A DNA stretch of 64,000 nt, from contig NC_134095.1 in NCBI RefSeq assembly GCF_000715075.1, forward strand, positions 63,307,990 through 63,371,989. The letters are read 5' to 3'. Within the stretch, counting starts at the first letter, position 1; each line of letters begins with the position of its first letter. This document shows, piece by piece, positions 45,125 to 55,811 of this stretch. The notes under the pieces were generated by a model. That model ran no database searches and was not told the DNA's origin. It saw only the letters and a list, made by a program, of their open reading frames with translations. Made by a program: the position numbers and the translations under genes. Origin of the DNA: Nicotiana tabacum (lineage: Eukaryota > Streptophyta > Magnoliopsida > Solanales > Solanaceae).

Positions 45125-46892
45125 TCTTTTTATGCTGGTTTCAATGATATGACATGCATGGGGAATCTCCAGCCCAGTCTCAAAAGCCAATCTAATTGTG
45201 AAATAGTCATTCAAGAAATAGAGTGTGAGATGAATCGGAATATGATGAGGATGAGGATGAGGCTTTTGAAGAGATTAGTAAAGAATCAAGCCATTTTAAA
45301 GAAAAACCCAAGCCTAACCTGAGTGATACAGAAACAATCAATTTAGGGGACCAAGATAATGTCCGGGAAACTAAAATAAGTGTCCATATTGAACCACAAC
45401 TCAGAGAGGAGATAATCACAATACTGTTCGAGTATAAAGATGTTTTTGCATGGTCCTATGACGACATGCCGAGCTTAAGCACTGAATTGGTGGTTCACAA
45501 ATTGCCCACTGACCCGGCATGCCCTCCCGTCAAGTAGAAGCTGAGGAAATTTAAAACTGATATGAGTGTGAAGATCAAGGAAGAGGTCACCAAGCAGTTT
45601 GATGCAAAGGTCATTCGGGTCACTCGGTATCCCACTTGGTTAGCCAATGTAGTGCATGTACCGAAAAAGGATGGCAAGACCAGGGTGTGTGTTGATTATC
45701 GAGATCTCAACAAGGCGAGTCCCAAGGATAACTTCCCACTGCCGAACATCCATATATTGATCGATAATTGTGCCAAACAGAAGATTAGTTCTTTTGTGAA
45801 TTGTTATGCGGGCTACCATTAGATCTTAATAGATGAGGAGGACGTAGAAAAGACATCATTCATCACGCCATGGGGAACATACTGTTATCGGGTCATGCCA
45901 TTCGGTCTGAAAAATGCTGGGGCAACCTACATGAGGGCAATGACGACCATATTCCACGACATGATACACAGGGAGATCGAGGTTTATGTAGATGATGTGA
46001 TTATAAAATCCAGAAAGTAGTCTGACCATGTCAGAGATATGAGAAAGTTCTTCCAAAGGCTTTGTAGGTACAATCTCAAGCTCAACCCTGCAAAATGCAC
46101 ATTCGGTGTCCTGTCTAGAAAGTTGTTGGGATTCATAGTCAGCCGCTGAGGTATTGAATTAGACCCGTCAAAGATCAAAGCTATCCAGGAACTGCCACCC
46201 CCAAAGAACAAGACCGAGGTGATGAGTCTGTTGGGGAGATTGAATTACATAGCTGGTTTATTGCTCAGCTCACGACAACTTGTGAGCCCATCTTCAAACT
46301 ATTAAAGAAAGATGCTGTGATTAAGTGGACAGATGAATGTTAGGAAGCATTTGATAAGATAAAGGGGTACTTGTCAAACCCACCTGTGTTGGACCCGCCA
46401 GAACCAGGGAGACCTTTAATTCTGTATTTGACGGTCTTGGATAATTCATTTGGATGTGTGTTGGGACAGCATGGCATCACCGACAGGAAGGAGCAGGCCA
46501 TATATTATCTCAGTAAGAAATTCACATCTTACGAGGTTAAGTACACTCATCTTGAGAGTACGTGTTGCGCCCTAACTTGGGTATCCCAGAAGCTGAAACA
46601 TTATTTGTCATCTTATACTACTTACCTCATCTCTCGCTTGGATCCGTTGAAGTATATCTTCCATAAGCCTATGCCCACGGGAAGGCTCGCAAAGTGGTAG
46701 ATCTTGCTCACAGAATTTGACATTGTCTACGTGACCCGGACTACGATGAAAGCACAAGCGTTGGCCGACTATTTGGCTGAGAATCCTGTAGATGAAGAAT
46801 ATGAACCTTTGAAGATGTATTTCCCTGATGAAGAGGTAATGCACATTGAAGAGTTGGAACAGAGTGAAAGGCCAGGGTGGAAACTTTTATTT
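45125..46892 (+). pseudogene. Ogre reverse transcriptase and first RNase H
   Basis: After an acidic linker (DESEYDEDEDEAFEEISKES, 45232 on) RT reads FEYKDVFAWSYDDMP, a TAG at 45535, then VVHVPKKDGKTRVCVDYRDL (45652-45711), FVNCYAGYH with TAG at 45820, YRVMPFGLKNAGATYMRAM (45888 on) and EVYVDDVIIKS, the Y-V-D-D catalytic box at 45985-45996. TAG at 46018 and TGA at 46147 follow, then the thumb LPPPKNKTEVMSLLGRLNYI and a frameshift at 46250. RNase H 1 (46371-46780) has VLDNSFGCVLGQHG, SYEVKYTHLESTCCALTW and the terminal ALADYLAENP. Five stops, most of them TAG, interrupt otherwise well-kept domains. Confidence 0.87.
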
Positions 46893-47300
46893 TAAGGGGC
46901 CGCTAACATGAAAGGCGTTGGGATAGGAGCAGTACTTGTTTCTGAAACAGGGCATCATTACCCTATTACGGCTCAGCTTCGGTTCTACTGTACTAATAAT
47001 ATGGCTGATTACGAGGCATGCATTTTAGGTTTGAGGATGGCTGTGGATATGGGTGTCCAGGAAGTCTTGGTCTTGGGAGACTCGGACCTTCTGGTGCACC
47101 AGATTCAGGGAGAATGGGAAACACGGGATTTAAAACTCATACTATACCGACAATGTTTGCATGATCTTTGTCAACGGTTTCAATCAATAGAGTTCAGGCA
47201 TATTCCGAGGATCCACAATGAGGTCGTCGATGCTTTGGCTACTCTAGAGTCGATGTTACATCATCCGGATAAGGCTTATGTTGACCCGTTGAATATTTAG
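46893..47300 (+). pseudogene. Ogre second RNase H (aRNH)
   Basis: The extra RNase H typical of Tat/Ogre reads MKGVGIGAVLVSETGHHYPI (46908 on), then NNMADYEACILGLRMAVDMG with the catalytic Glu region, VLVLGDSDLLVHQIQGEWE with an Asp, and FRHIPRIHNEVVDALATLES. The first catalytic Asp block upstream of M908 (family D-G-S-x-N) reads FKGAANMKGVG after a TAA at 46893, so that Asp (normally F-D-G) is lost. The domain sits between the first RNase H and integrase. Confidence 0.8.
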
Positions 47301-47313
47301 GTCCGCGATCAGC

Positions 47314-48606
47314 ATGTTTATTGTAACGTGGTGGAGGAAGAACTCGATGGCGAACCGTGGTTCCACGATATCAAGGAATACATCAGAATGGGAGTGTATC
47401 CGGTACAAGCCACAGGTGATCAAAAGAGAACAATTAGGCGATTGGCAAGCGGTTTTTTTCTTCAGCGGAGGGGTTATGCACAAAAGGACTCCAGACCTTG
47501 GGCTGCTGAGATGCATAGATGCTAGGAAGGCCACAGCTATTATGACCGAAGTGCATTCTGGAGTATGTGGACCGCACATGAGTGGGTACATGCTGGCAAA
47601 GAAGATTCTCCGAGCAGGTTATTATTGGCTCACTATGGAGCGAGATTGTATCAGTTTAGTGCATAAATGTCATCAGTGCCAAGTGCATGGAGATTTGATT
47701 CATTATCTACCATCTGAATTACACACGATGTCTGCACCATGGCCTTTTGTTGCATGGGGTATGGATGTCATTGGGCCAATTGAGCCATCAGCATCGAATG
47801 GGCACAGGTTCATTCTGGTGGCCATAGATTATTTCACCAAGTGGGTTGAGGCTAAAACATTCAAGTCTGTAACCAAGAAGGCGGTGGTTGATTTTGTGCA
47901 CTCAAATATCATTTGCCGGTTCGGGATACCGAAGGTAATCATCACAGATAATGGTGCTAATCTCAATAGTCATTTGATGAAAGAGGTATGTCAACAGTTT
48001 AAGATCACGCACCACAATTCCACCCCATATCGTCCCAAGGCGAATGGAGAAGTCGAGGCAGCTAACAAGAACATAAAGAAGATACTTCAAAAAATGGTGG
48101 ATGGTTCTAGGCAGTGGCATGAAAAGCTGCCATTTGCATTGCTAGGTTATTGCACTACTATCCGTACTTCAGTAGGGGCGACTCCTTATTTGTTGGTGTA
48201 TGGCATCGAAGCAGTGATACCCGCAGAAGTGGAAATTCCATCACTTCGAATTGTCACGGAGGCTGAGATCGATGATGATGAATGGGTCAAAACCCGCTTG
48301 GAACAATTGAGTTTGATCGACGAGACAAGATTGGCAGCAGTATGTCATGACCAACTATATCAACAAAGAATGGCAAGAGCATATAATAAGAAGGTGCGTC
48401 CACTGAAGTTTGAAGTAGGTCAGCAAGTGTTAAGACATATCCTTCCACATCAGGTTGAAGCAAAAGGCAAATTTGCCCCAAACTGGCAGGGGCCGTTCGT
48501 TGTAACTAGAGTGTTGTCCAATGGTGCATTGTATTTGACAGATGTAGAAGGCAAATATGTAAAAATGGCTATCAACTCTGATGCAGTCAAGAGATACTAT
48601 GTATGA
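47314..48606 (+). CDS. Ogre integrase, long intact frame
   Basis: This 430-codon frame covers the whole integrase; it ends in TGA at 48604-48606. The upstream linker frame (47328-47525) joins it by a shift near 47460. The zinc-binding region has H in VHSGVCGPHMSGYM and CHQCQVHG (H-H-C-C). The core shows the D,D-35-E triad: WGMDVIGPIE, IITDNGANLNSH and NGEVEAANKNIKKIL. The C-terminal domain runs from KFEVGQQVLRHILPHQ to GPFVVTRVLSNGALYL; there is no chromodomain. It is the best preserved enzyme in the window. It would normally be made as part of a gag-pol product, so the intact frame alone does not make it expressed. Confidence 0.9.
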   Translation: MFIVTWWRKNSMANRGSTISRNTSEWECIRYKPQVIKREQLGDWQAVFFFSGGVMHKRTPDLGLLRCIDARKATAIMTEVHSGVCGPHMSGYMLAKKILRAGYYWLTMERDCISLVHKCHQCQVHGDLIHYLPSELHTMSAPWPFVAWGMDVIGPIEPSASNGHRFILVAIDYFTKWVEAKTFKSVTKKAVVDFVHSNIICRFGIPKVIITDNGANLNSHLMKEVCQQFKITHHNSTPYRPKANGEVEAANKNIKKILQKMVDGSRQWHEKLPFALLGYCTTIRTSVGATPYLLVYGIEAVIPAEVEIPSLRIVTEAEIDDDEWVKTRLEQLSLIDETRLAAVCHDQLYQQRMARAYNKKVRPLKFEVGQQVLRHILPHQVEAKGKFAPNWQGPFVVTRVLSNGALYLTDVEGKYVKMAINSDAVKRYYV

Positions 48607-49311
48607 TTCTCTTTGGTTAATTTATATTTGTTTGTACTTGGCATATCTTTGAAGATGTGGAATGACGAAGGCATTTTGTTACTATCTAAAACACTTTATC
48701 CTTTGTCACCCCCTTTGAGCCTTATTTATTTTCTTTCATAACACTCTTTCGGAATCAGTAGCGAATATCAGAAACACAAGCATGAAAGATGAGTAAAGGA
48801 AGAAGAAAAAGAGAAAGAAAAGAAAAGAGAAAGAAAGAATGAAAAGAGAAAGAAAAGAATGCAAAGAAAAGAATGAAAAGAAAAAAAAAAGAAAAAAGAA
48901 GAAAAACAACAAAAAGAGAAAAAGAAAGCAAAAGAGAAAGAAAAGACAGAGAAAAGAGAAAATCACAACAACAAATTAATTTCTATGACATGAACTACGT
49001 TCGACCTGATTCCTTGTAAGGATACGTAAGCAGCCTCACGGTTCGGTCTCATCAAAATAAAAATCCAAAAGTCCCCAAGCAAGAAACTGGGGCAGAAGTT
49101 GTGGTTGTTGTAAGAAATCTGATTCTGAAAGTTGTAATTTTGAACCCAAGTGAATTGTTTTTGAGCCTTTGACATCCTTTCTTTTTAACCCTATCCAAAA
49201 GTCCACGTTACGGTCCAAAGAAAGACCTTCCGATCAGTCTTCGAGAAATGACAAGTCGAGAAAGTAGAGGTGATTCATATCAGGGGAAACACTCTGGTCC
49301 AAAGAGGGAAA

Positions 49312-49508
49312 AGAAATAAAAAATGAGAGAAGCTTATTGGTGAAAACCCTTACGGGCACCATAAGGCGACGAGAGCTGAGAGAAATAAAAAATGAGAGTC
49401 TTATTGGTGAAAACCCTCACGGGCACCGTAAGGCGAAAGTGAGTTGAGAGATGAACAAATGAGAGAGGCTTGTTGGTGAAAACCCCTCAGGGCACTGCAG
49501 GCCGAACA
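49312..49508 (+). repeat. Ogre 3' UTR minisatellite A (about 68-70 bp unit, 3 copies)
   Basis: Copies starting at about 49312, 49381 and 49449 share AAATGAGAG, TTGGTGAAAACCC and GGGCACCGTAAGGCGA-like blocks. The third copy is the most diverged. Confidence 0.8.
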
Positions 49509-50244
49509 AGGTCAAGGTTTTGGTAAAGAAATCAGGTTATGGAAACTCTGGGGCAGCAAAGTATGGCAACTGGAAGTTGATTGGTTGGACAGATTGGGCA
49601 GATTAATTCGAAATGCATGTCATGATCATTGGTGCCAGCTGTTATACTTAGATAAGTCTCTTTTCTTTTTCCCCTTCAGATAGTCTTCCAGTTTTGGATT
49701 TTCTTATCCTTAACTATCTAAGTCATTACATTTCATTTCTTTTGGGTTTATTTCTCTAAGATGTTCCCAATGTCAGTTCTGTTTAAGCAAATAAGAAGGA
49801 ATTTCAAAGTTCACTACCAGCTTCAAGATTGCAAAGCACAGTGTGGCCAGAGCATACCAAAAATAGCATGATGTAAAGTGGGATAAAGTGCCAGCAAAGT
49901 TTCATCGGTAGAATGATTTAGTAATTTCATGGGAGATACAGAGGTTCAGTTAAAGGGGTCAGAGGTGTGAAACAACGGTTCGGGTATAGAACACTTGGGT
50001 CATCCAAAGTCATGGGGTTTTGAAAGTCAGTCGGAAAGTCAAGCGGTTCAGGGCCAATTCGGGGAAGCCAGTCAAAACAAAACAATGCAGCGAAGAGACC
50101 TTCAGCAAGAATGCCATCAACTAACCACCACATTTTAAACTGGCAAGATTTTTCTTTGATTAAAATAGGGGCAGGAAATGTCGGTTGTTTCGGAGAACCC
50201 TCCGTGGAGAAAGGCAGTCACCAAATAGGTTTGATTTTTGATTT

Positions 50245-50665
50245 TCAGGACCCTCCTGGAAAATGGGACCTAGCGTAAAGTTCAGAAATAGCGTAATCTA
50301 GCATAAACGTATCCCAAAGGAATATAAACAGGTTTAGAAGTTTGCATGTTCGAGATAAGATTCAATTAGGAGTTTTCAGGACCCTCCTGAATAATGGGAC
50401 TTAGTTTTAAGGTTTCGATTAGATAACAACATTTAGCGTAAATTCTGTTGTAGGGTAGTATAATTCAGCCATAAAAGTTGTCACTCTTAAGATAAAATTT
50501 GACCTTTGATTTTCAGGACCCTCCTAGATAATAAGATGTAGCTTTAAGACCCTCTTAGATAACAAAATTTAGCGGAAGTCACACCTTTAGAAGATATAAC
50601 TTAGATTTAAAATTATCGTTTAGGTAATAATTGTCAGGACCCTCCTAGATAATGGGACCTAACTT
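50245..50665 (+). repeat. Ogre 3' UTR repeat B (TCAGGACCCTCCT words)
   Basis: TCAGGACCCTCCTGGA/GATAATGGGACCTA recurs at about 50245, 50376, 50513, 50537 and 50633, each followed by a variable TTAGCGTAA-like stretch. Spacing varies from 24 to 137 bp, so it is a degenerate higher-order repeat. Confidence 0.75.
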
Positions 50666-50769
50666 TCAAATTCTTAGTAATACTTGATAACATGATGTAG
50701 TTTACACTCACATCTATGCCCAACCACCAAACTAGGGCAGAAGATTTTCTTTGTTGTGTCTATTTCGTT

Positions 50770-51290
50770 GAAGTCAGGAGCCCGCATGGAGAGCATGGAA
50801 TACATTCAAGTTTAGCAGTCAGGAGCCCGCCTGGAGAGCAGGGAATACATTTCAAATCAGCAGTCAGGAGCCCGCCTGGAGAGCAGGGAATACATTTCAA
50901 GTTTAGCCATCAAGAGCCCGCCTTGAGAGCAGAGAGTACAATTCAAGCCAGCAGTCAGGAGCCCACCTGGAGAACAAGGGAGTACAATTCAAGTTTTAGC
51001 TTTCAAATTCTTATTAATATTTGGTAATGTGATCCTTTTTACACTTACATGTGTGCCCAACCACCAAACTGGGGCAGAAAACTTTCGTTGTTTTTGTTTA
51101 TTTTGTTGAAGTCAGGAGCCCGCCTGAAGAGCAGGGAATACATTTCAAGTTCAGCAATTAGGAGCCCGCTTGGAGAGCAGGGAATACATTCAAGTTCAGC
51201 AGTCAAGCGTCCACCTGGAGAAAAGAAAAAAAACATCTCAAAGTGTAGTTGGCAGTCAGGCATCCACCTGGAGAAATGAAAAACATCTCA
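50770..51290 (+). repeat. Ogre 3' UTR minisatellite C (about 44-bp unit) with a 341-bp segment duplication
   Basis: GTCAGGAGCCCGCCTGGAGA, then GCAGGGAATACATTTCAAGT, repeats about nine times at roughly 44-bp steps. The flank CCCAACCACCAAACTGGGGC occurs at 50717 and 51057, so the whole block, flank included, was itself duplicated. Confidence 0.85.
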
Positions 51291-51684
51291 GATTACAATT
51301 CAAGGCGACAACAAAAAGATTCCACCGGGAGGATACAAGTCAACAAGAACCGCAAGAGCAAGTTTGAAGATATAGATAGGATTTTGTAATGCATAGATCA
51401 TAGTCTAGTCTAGCTTCTTTTTATTTTATCATGGTGTAATAAGGGGATGCAGTAAGCAGTAGCAGCAACAACAACAACAGTGAAATCACAGCTTCATGGT
51501 AGTCCCAGCTACCGAAACTTCCCAAACTACACTGACCTGATTACTTTATAGCCAAGGATATGTAGGCAACCTCGGAAGCAGGGTGCGGTCAAATCTTTCA
51601 AAATGCTTCCCACTGAGTATTCAAACGGGAAAAAATCACTCGTATCCGCTCACCTTATCTTTGCACGAAAGCTCTTCGTGTTTC

Positions 51685-51702
51685 CGGGCAAAGAGGGGCA
51701 GC
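51685..51702 (+). other. Ogre polypurine tract
   Basis: GGGCAAAGAGGGGCAGC directly precedes the 3' LTR start TGTGAGCA. Purine-rich and at the expected place for plus-strand priming. Confidence 0.75.
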
Positions 51703-54700
51703 TGTGAGCATGTGATTTTTGCTCTATATGAATTATTCCCATAAATTCAAAACAAAATAATTTCTTTTCATTATTTGCAATTTTTGTGGATTTTGTGGCA
51801 TTTTCTGATAATTGTTTGCATTTGTCTGTGCATTTTTATTTTGTTTAATTAATGAAAATACAAAATATCACGCATTGCATTTAAGATTTAATTTTACATT
51901 TTAAAATTAATTAGTAAATTAGTTTGAAAATCACAAAAAATAGTTCATTTTTGCATTTTAAATCCTTAATTTGGATTTTTATAGTTTTTCTTTAAATTTA
52001 GGATTTAATTAATTATTGTAAATACTATGATGGGTGATTAATCTAATTGGGGAGGTTAATTTAGTTTAAAAATTAATTTAGGATTTTATTTTTAATTTGA
52101 AAAGAAAGGATTTGAAATTGAAAAAGAAAAAGAATTGAAATAAAAGAAAAATCCGATTTTTGGGCTGTTACAATTGAGTTTGTCCCAGGCCCAAGTGTTA
52201 AACACCCCTAAAACCCGTCCAAGTTGAGGCCCAAGACCACTCGGACCCGGTCCAAGCTTCCCCTTTAATCAAACGACGCCGTTTGGATTGTAGAATCTGA
52301 GCTGTTGATCTCCCCTTGATCAAACGGCTCAGAACTAAAGCTTCATAAGTATATTAGTGTCCAAACTCACACCCGCTACCCCCTCTCATCGTCCCTGCAC
52401 ACCCTCAGAGAACCCTCACCACCTCCGCCGTGAGCCGCCTGCCGGAAATCGTCTCCACCGGCGGCGTTGGTCCAATCAATACCAAATTAACACCATAGAT
52501 TCCCCTCCTTCTCCTCTTTCCAAATCTCCAAATCCCCACTCTTGAATCCCAGCCCAGCCTCTCGAATCTTGAATCGAAAAGAACGACCAAAACCCTAACT
52601 CATCCAATCGGCCCCAAAATTACACCCCATGAGCTCCGTGACCCCCTCTTCCTAAATCACAGACCAGCTACCCTCGAATTGGCCCCAAGCTCCTCGAATC
52701 TTAAATCTAAGTCAAGCCCTAAAATCCAAAAAAAAAACTCGAGTTCAAGATTTCAGTAAGGATTTAGGTCTAGTTCGACTTTATTCTTGTGTTCTTGATA
52801 AGAACACATGATTAATGTCAAACTTGGCCGAAATATTTGATGGTTCGAAGGTTTTTTTTGCATTTCTTACGGTCCAGGCCAAGGTTAGGTATTTTGTTCT
52901 TTACCTTTTAAGTGTTAATTTTCATGTGCATTTCCCTTCTCATCCTACTCTATTTCTTTTGTTTGTGTTTTGATTTTTTTTTGTTTTTTCATTCTTGCAA
53001 TCAGTTCTGCATGTGTTTCTTTTTAAGTTAAGATTAATGGTTAGTCTTTAGGTTCGTCAGTTTTGTTTGAATTCGATAGGTTAGTTCGTTTGATTGTTCC
53101 CTTTAGTCTTGGGTTGGTTGAAAGCATTCGGTCCAAAAGGCTGAAATCCTAATTGCCTTTCATTTTTCTGCCTTCTTGATTCTTCTGAGTTTCTGACTTG
53201 GACCTGGCCCAAAAGAAAGGGACTAGCCCAGGTTTTCGAAGGCCCATATCTGGTTCACCTTGGGTCAACATTGACCCATACCCATTGGGTTCAAAAGGGA
53301 AATAACAGGGGCATGGGGGTTAGTTTGGGTATTTGTTTGAGGGAATCACTCTGATAACAGAATAGGGAAGCTTCTAGAAAGCTGGGGTGGGGGGCTATTT
53401 TGGATTCTGGAAATTAAAACTAAGGGCACCTAGGCTAAAATGAAAACTTCAGAAGGGGCCAAATGCAAACTTGATTTTCTTTAAGCTACCTTAATAACTT
53501 GCCTATAAAGGCATCCTAACTTGACATTCAAGTCAGAAATTCAGAGATAACAAATCCAGAAAAAAGCATCTGAAAATTTCAATAAAATCACTGTTTCATT
53601 GAACTTCTCCTGTGATTTTTGAAGTTTTCAATTTCTGATTCATGTGGGGTGGAAATGGATTGAATCTAGGTTTGTAAAGGTTTGGTTTGAAGTTTGTTGG
53701 GTGATTGTTCGATTGAACTATTTTTTAGACTGTTGCATATCCTGTTTCTGGTTTGAAATTGGTTTTACTGGTTATTTCCTGCTGCTGAAGTTCTGGTTCT
53801 GTTGTTGCCTACTGTTCCCTCACCTCTTTTTCCCTTTCAAATTCCAGTTATATGTTCTTGAGACTCATACAATGTGATACTCAAACTGACGATTGAAATG
53901 GAAACAGAATCCTGAAGTTTTAATAGTAGTCTAATGGTCCATAGCTTAATTTCATTTCCTTTATAAATGTCTTCTGATTCATGTTCTTCCTACATGCTGT
54001 ATGTTCACTTTAGGATTGAATATGGTTCTGTTGAAGTGTAGGTGATTTAGAATACTTTAGACCATACATAGTATGTGTTAAATGAGCCATTAATTGTATC
54101 TTATAATTCATTATAGAATTTAGGTGCAAAAGACTGCATTAGAGCTATCTTGTTGTATGATTCATTTAAGAGGATATGGTATATGTGTTGTGCTTAAATA
54201 ACATTCTGAAATAGCTAATCAGATGGGGTATACTAGCTATTGGATGGCGTTGAGATTTGTCAATACATGTTTCACTTGTTAATTATGGTTCTTCGCATTA
54301 GCATAGATTCGATAGTGAGTCTATGACCGTTAGCTTTGTTTTTTTTAAATGGTTCTGAGCTCATTGAGCTTTGGGCGGTGAGGTCTCTTGCAAAGAAAAT
54401 GACATGTTTTTGATACGTGGGCTTGCTTCTCGAGCCAGATATGAGGCTGGCCCATTTGACGCCAGTTATGGCTTGCCCAGTTTGTCTGGAGGTGTGTCTT
54501 TGGACATTCATCTCACATTAAGAATTTGGGCTCAATCTGGGCCCAGAATCTTACAATACAGTCAAAGGTATAAAACGGTAAACCTTGCATCATGCGTTTT
54601 GCTTAACTGGCCCAATCCCTCATCGTTACAATTTGGTTTAACCCGGTTTCATGAATTTGATTCGCTAATTTTCTATGCCTTTTAATCAGTTAGCCAAGAC

Positions 54701-55443
54701 CTTTAATAATCGAGGCATGCCATATTATGTAACATGAATAGTCTATGGCCCTCCAAATGTAATTTGAATTCCCTTTTAAAATTGGATTTGAGGTGTGCCA
54801 CGCCAAACAAAATTCTTGAAATGTGTGGCCCTCGCTTAATTGTTTCTTTTAAAGTCCTTAGAATTCGAGGCGTGCCATTTAGCTAATTTTTATGGCCCCC
54901 GCAAAGTTGCTAATGCATAGTTGCTCTAGGCGCATCATTTTAATAAAATTACCTTCCTAAATTCGGGTGCGCATTTATGTGACCCAAATTCAAATCTCAA
55001 CAATATTAAAATATGTCAAAGACCACGGGTGCATTTATGTGACGTGGTTCAAGACGTGTTTTAATATCGTTGCAATCTTCCTAAAATGAATAAAAGCGGT
55101 TAAAAACTAAAATTTGCACATAGGTTCATAATTGTTTAAAATGGGATAACTAAGCCGAATATAACAATTGAGCGACCGTGCTAGAACCACGGACTCGGGA
55201 GTGTCTAACACCTTCTCCCGGGTTAACAGAATTCCTTACCCAGATTTCTGGTTCGCGGACTGTTAAACAGAGTCAATCTTTTCCTCGATTCGAGATTGGA
55301 ATCGGTGACTTGGGACACCATAAATCTCCCAAATGGTGACTCTGAATCTTTTAATAATAAATCCCGTTTCGATTGTCACTTTAATTGGAAAAACGCCCTT
55401 ATATATACCATTACGGGGGTACAGGAAAAAAGGAGGTGTGACA
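51703..55443 (+). repeat. Ogre 3' LTR
   Basis: Full-length partner of 33705-37440, five bases longer. It retains the promoter palindrome (52270-52285), the hairpin (55192-55224) and the primer-site-like motif, here TGGTGACTCTG (55334-55344) after a CpG change. Confidence 0.95.
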
Positions 55444-55448
55444 GTGCT

Positions 55449-55811
55449 CACATAATCAATGCCTCAGTGCTCAAGCTGTAGGCAAAAACCTGGCCTCAAG
55501 TCCTCCAGACTGGCCCAACATCCACACACAAAGGTCACATACTCGCCCATCGATCAGGGAATCACAAGCCATCAATGCATAGCTGATACGGAGCGCTTAT
55601 GCGCGTATACGAATGCGTGGAAGGAATTTAAAGAGTTACATTTCAAGCCGAATCAAGGACACACGATAAAAATTCAAGAATGTGAAGTTTTTCCTAAAGG
55701 TTCTACAACCTCCCGAGGATAAATACAGACGTCTCTATACTGATCTGCGAGACTCTACTAAACCTGCTCATGACTCGTGAGACCTATGTAACTTAGGCTC
55801 TGATACCAACT
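55449..55811 (-). other. Tekay-like 5' leader with initiator-Met primer site
   Basis: On the minus strand TTGGTATCAGAGCC (55809-55796), complementary to the 3' end of tRNA-iMet, starts two bases after the LTR end. About 350 bp of leader follow up to the Ogre insertion. No coding start is evident. Confidence 0.8.

Larger units (their letters stand above)
48607..51702 (+). other. Ogre 3' untranslated region
   Basis: A 3.1-kb non-coding stretch. It opens with a purine-rich block (48778-48962, GAAAAGAGAAAGAAAAG words) and then holds three separate minisatellites (49312, 50245 and 50770). ORFs such as 50716-51027 merely read through repeats. Confidence 0.75.
33705..55443 (+). mobile_element. Ogre-type (Tat lineage) LTR retrotransposon, 21.7 kb, youngest full insertion (TSD GTGCT)
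   Basis: Two long LTRs (33705-37440, 3736 bp; 51703-55443, 3741 bp) start TGTGAGCA and end GGTGTGACA; GTGCT flanks at 33700-33704 and 55444-55448. The primer site fits plant tRNA-Arg. Internal order: long leader, ORF1, gag, protease, a 184-bp candidate intron, RT, RNase H, second RNase H, integrase, repeat-rich 3' UTR, polypurine tract. Long LTRs, ORF1 upstream of gag, a protease/RT intron and two RNase H domains are together diagnostic of Ogre. By eye the LTRs differ at only a few percent. Several in-frame stops make it non-autonomous. Confidence 0.95.

Noticed and set aside
50716..51279. ORFs 50716-51027 and 51049-51279 with repeated PPGEQGIH-type peptides
   Set aside because: They translate the 44-bp minisatellite; the unit length is not a multiple of three, and no start context or conservation supports a protein.
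50770..51290. CRISPR-like spacing of direct repeats
   Set aside because: The repeats are contiguous degenerate minisatellite units in a plant retroelement 3' UTR, without unique spacers, cas genes or a prokaryotic context.
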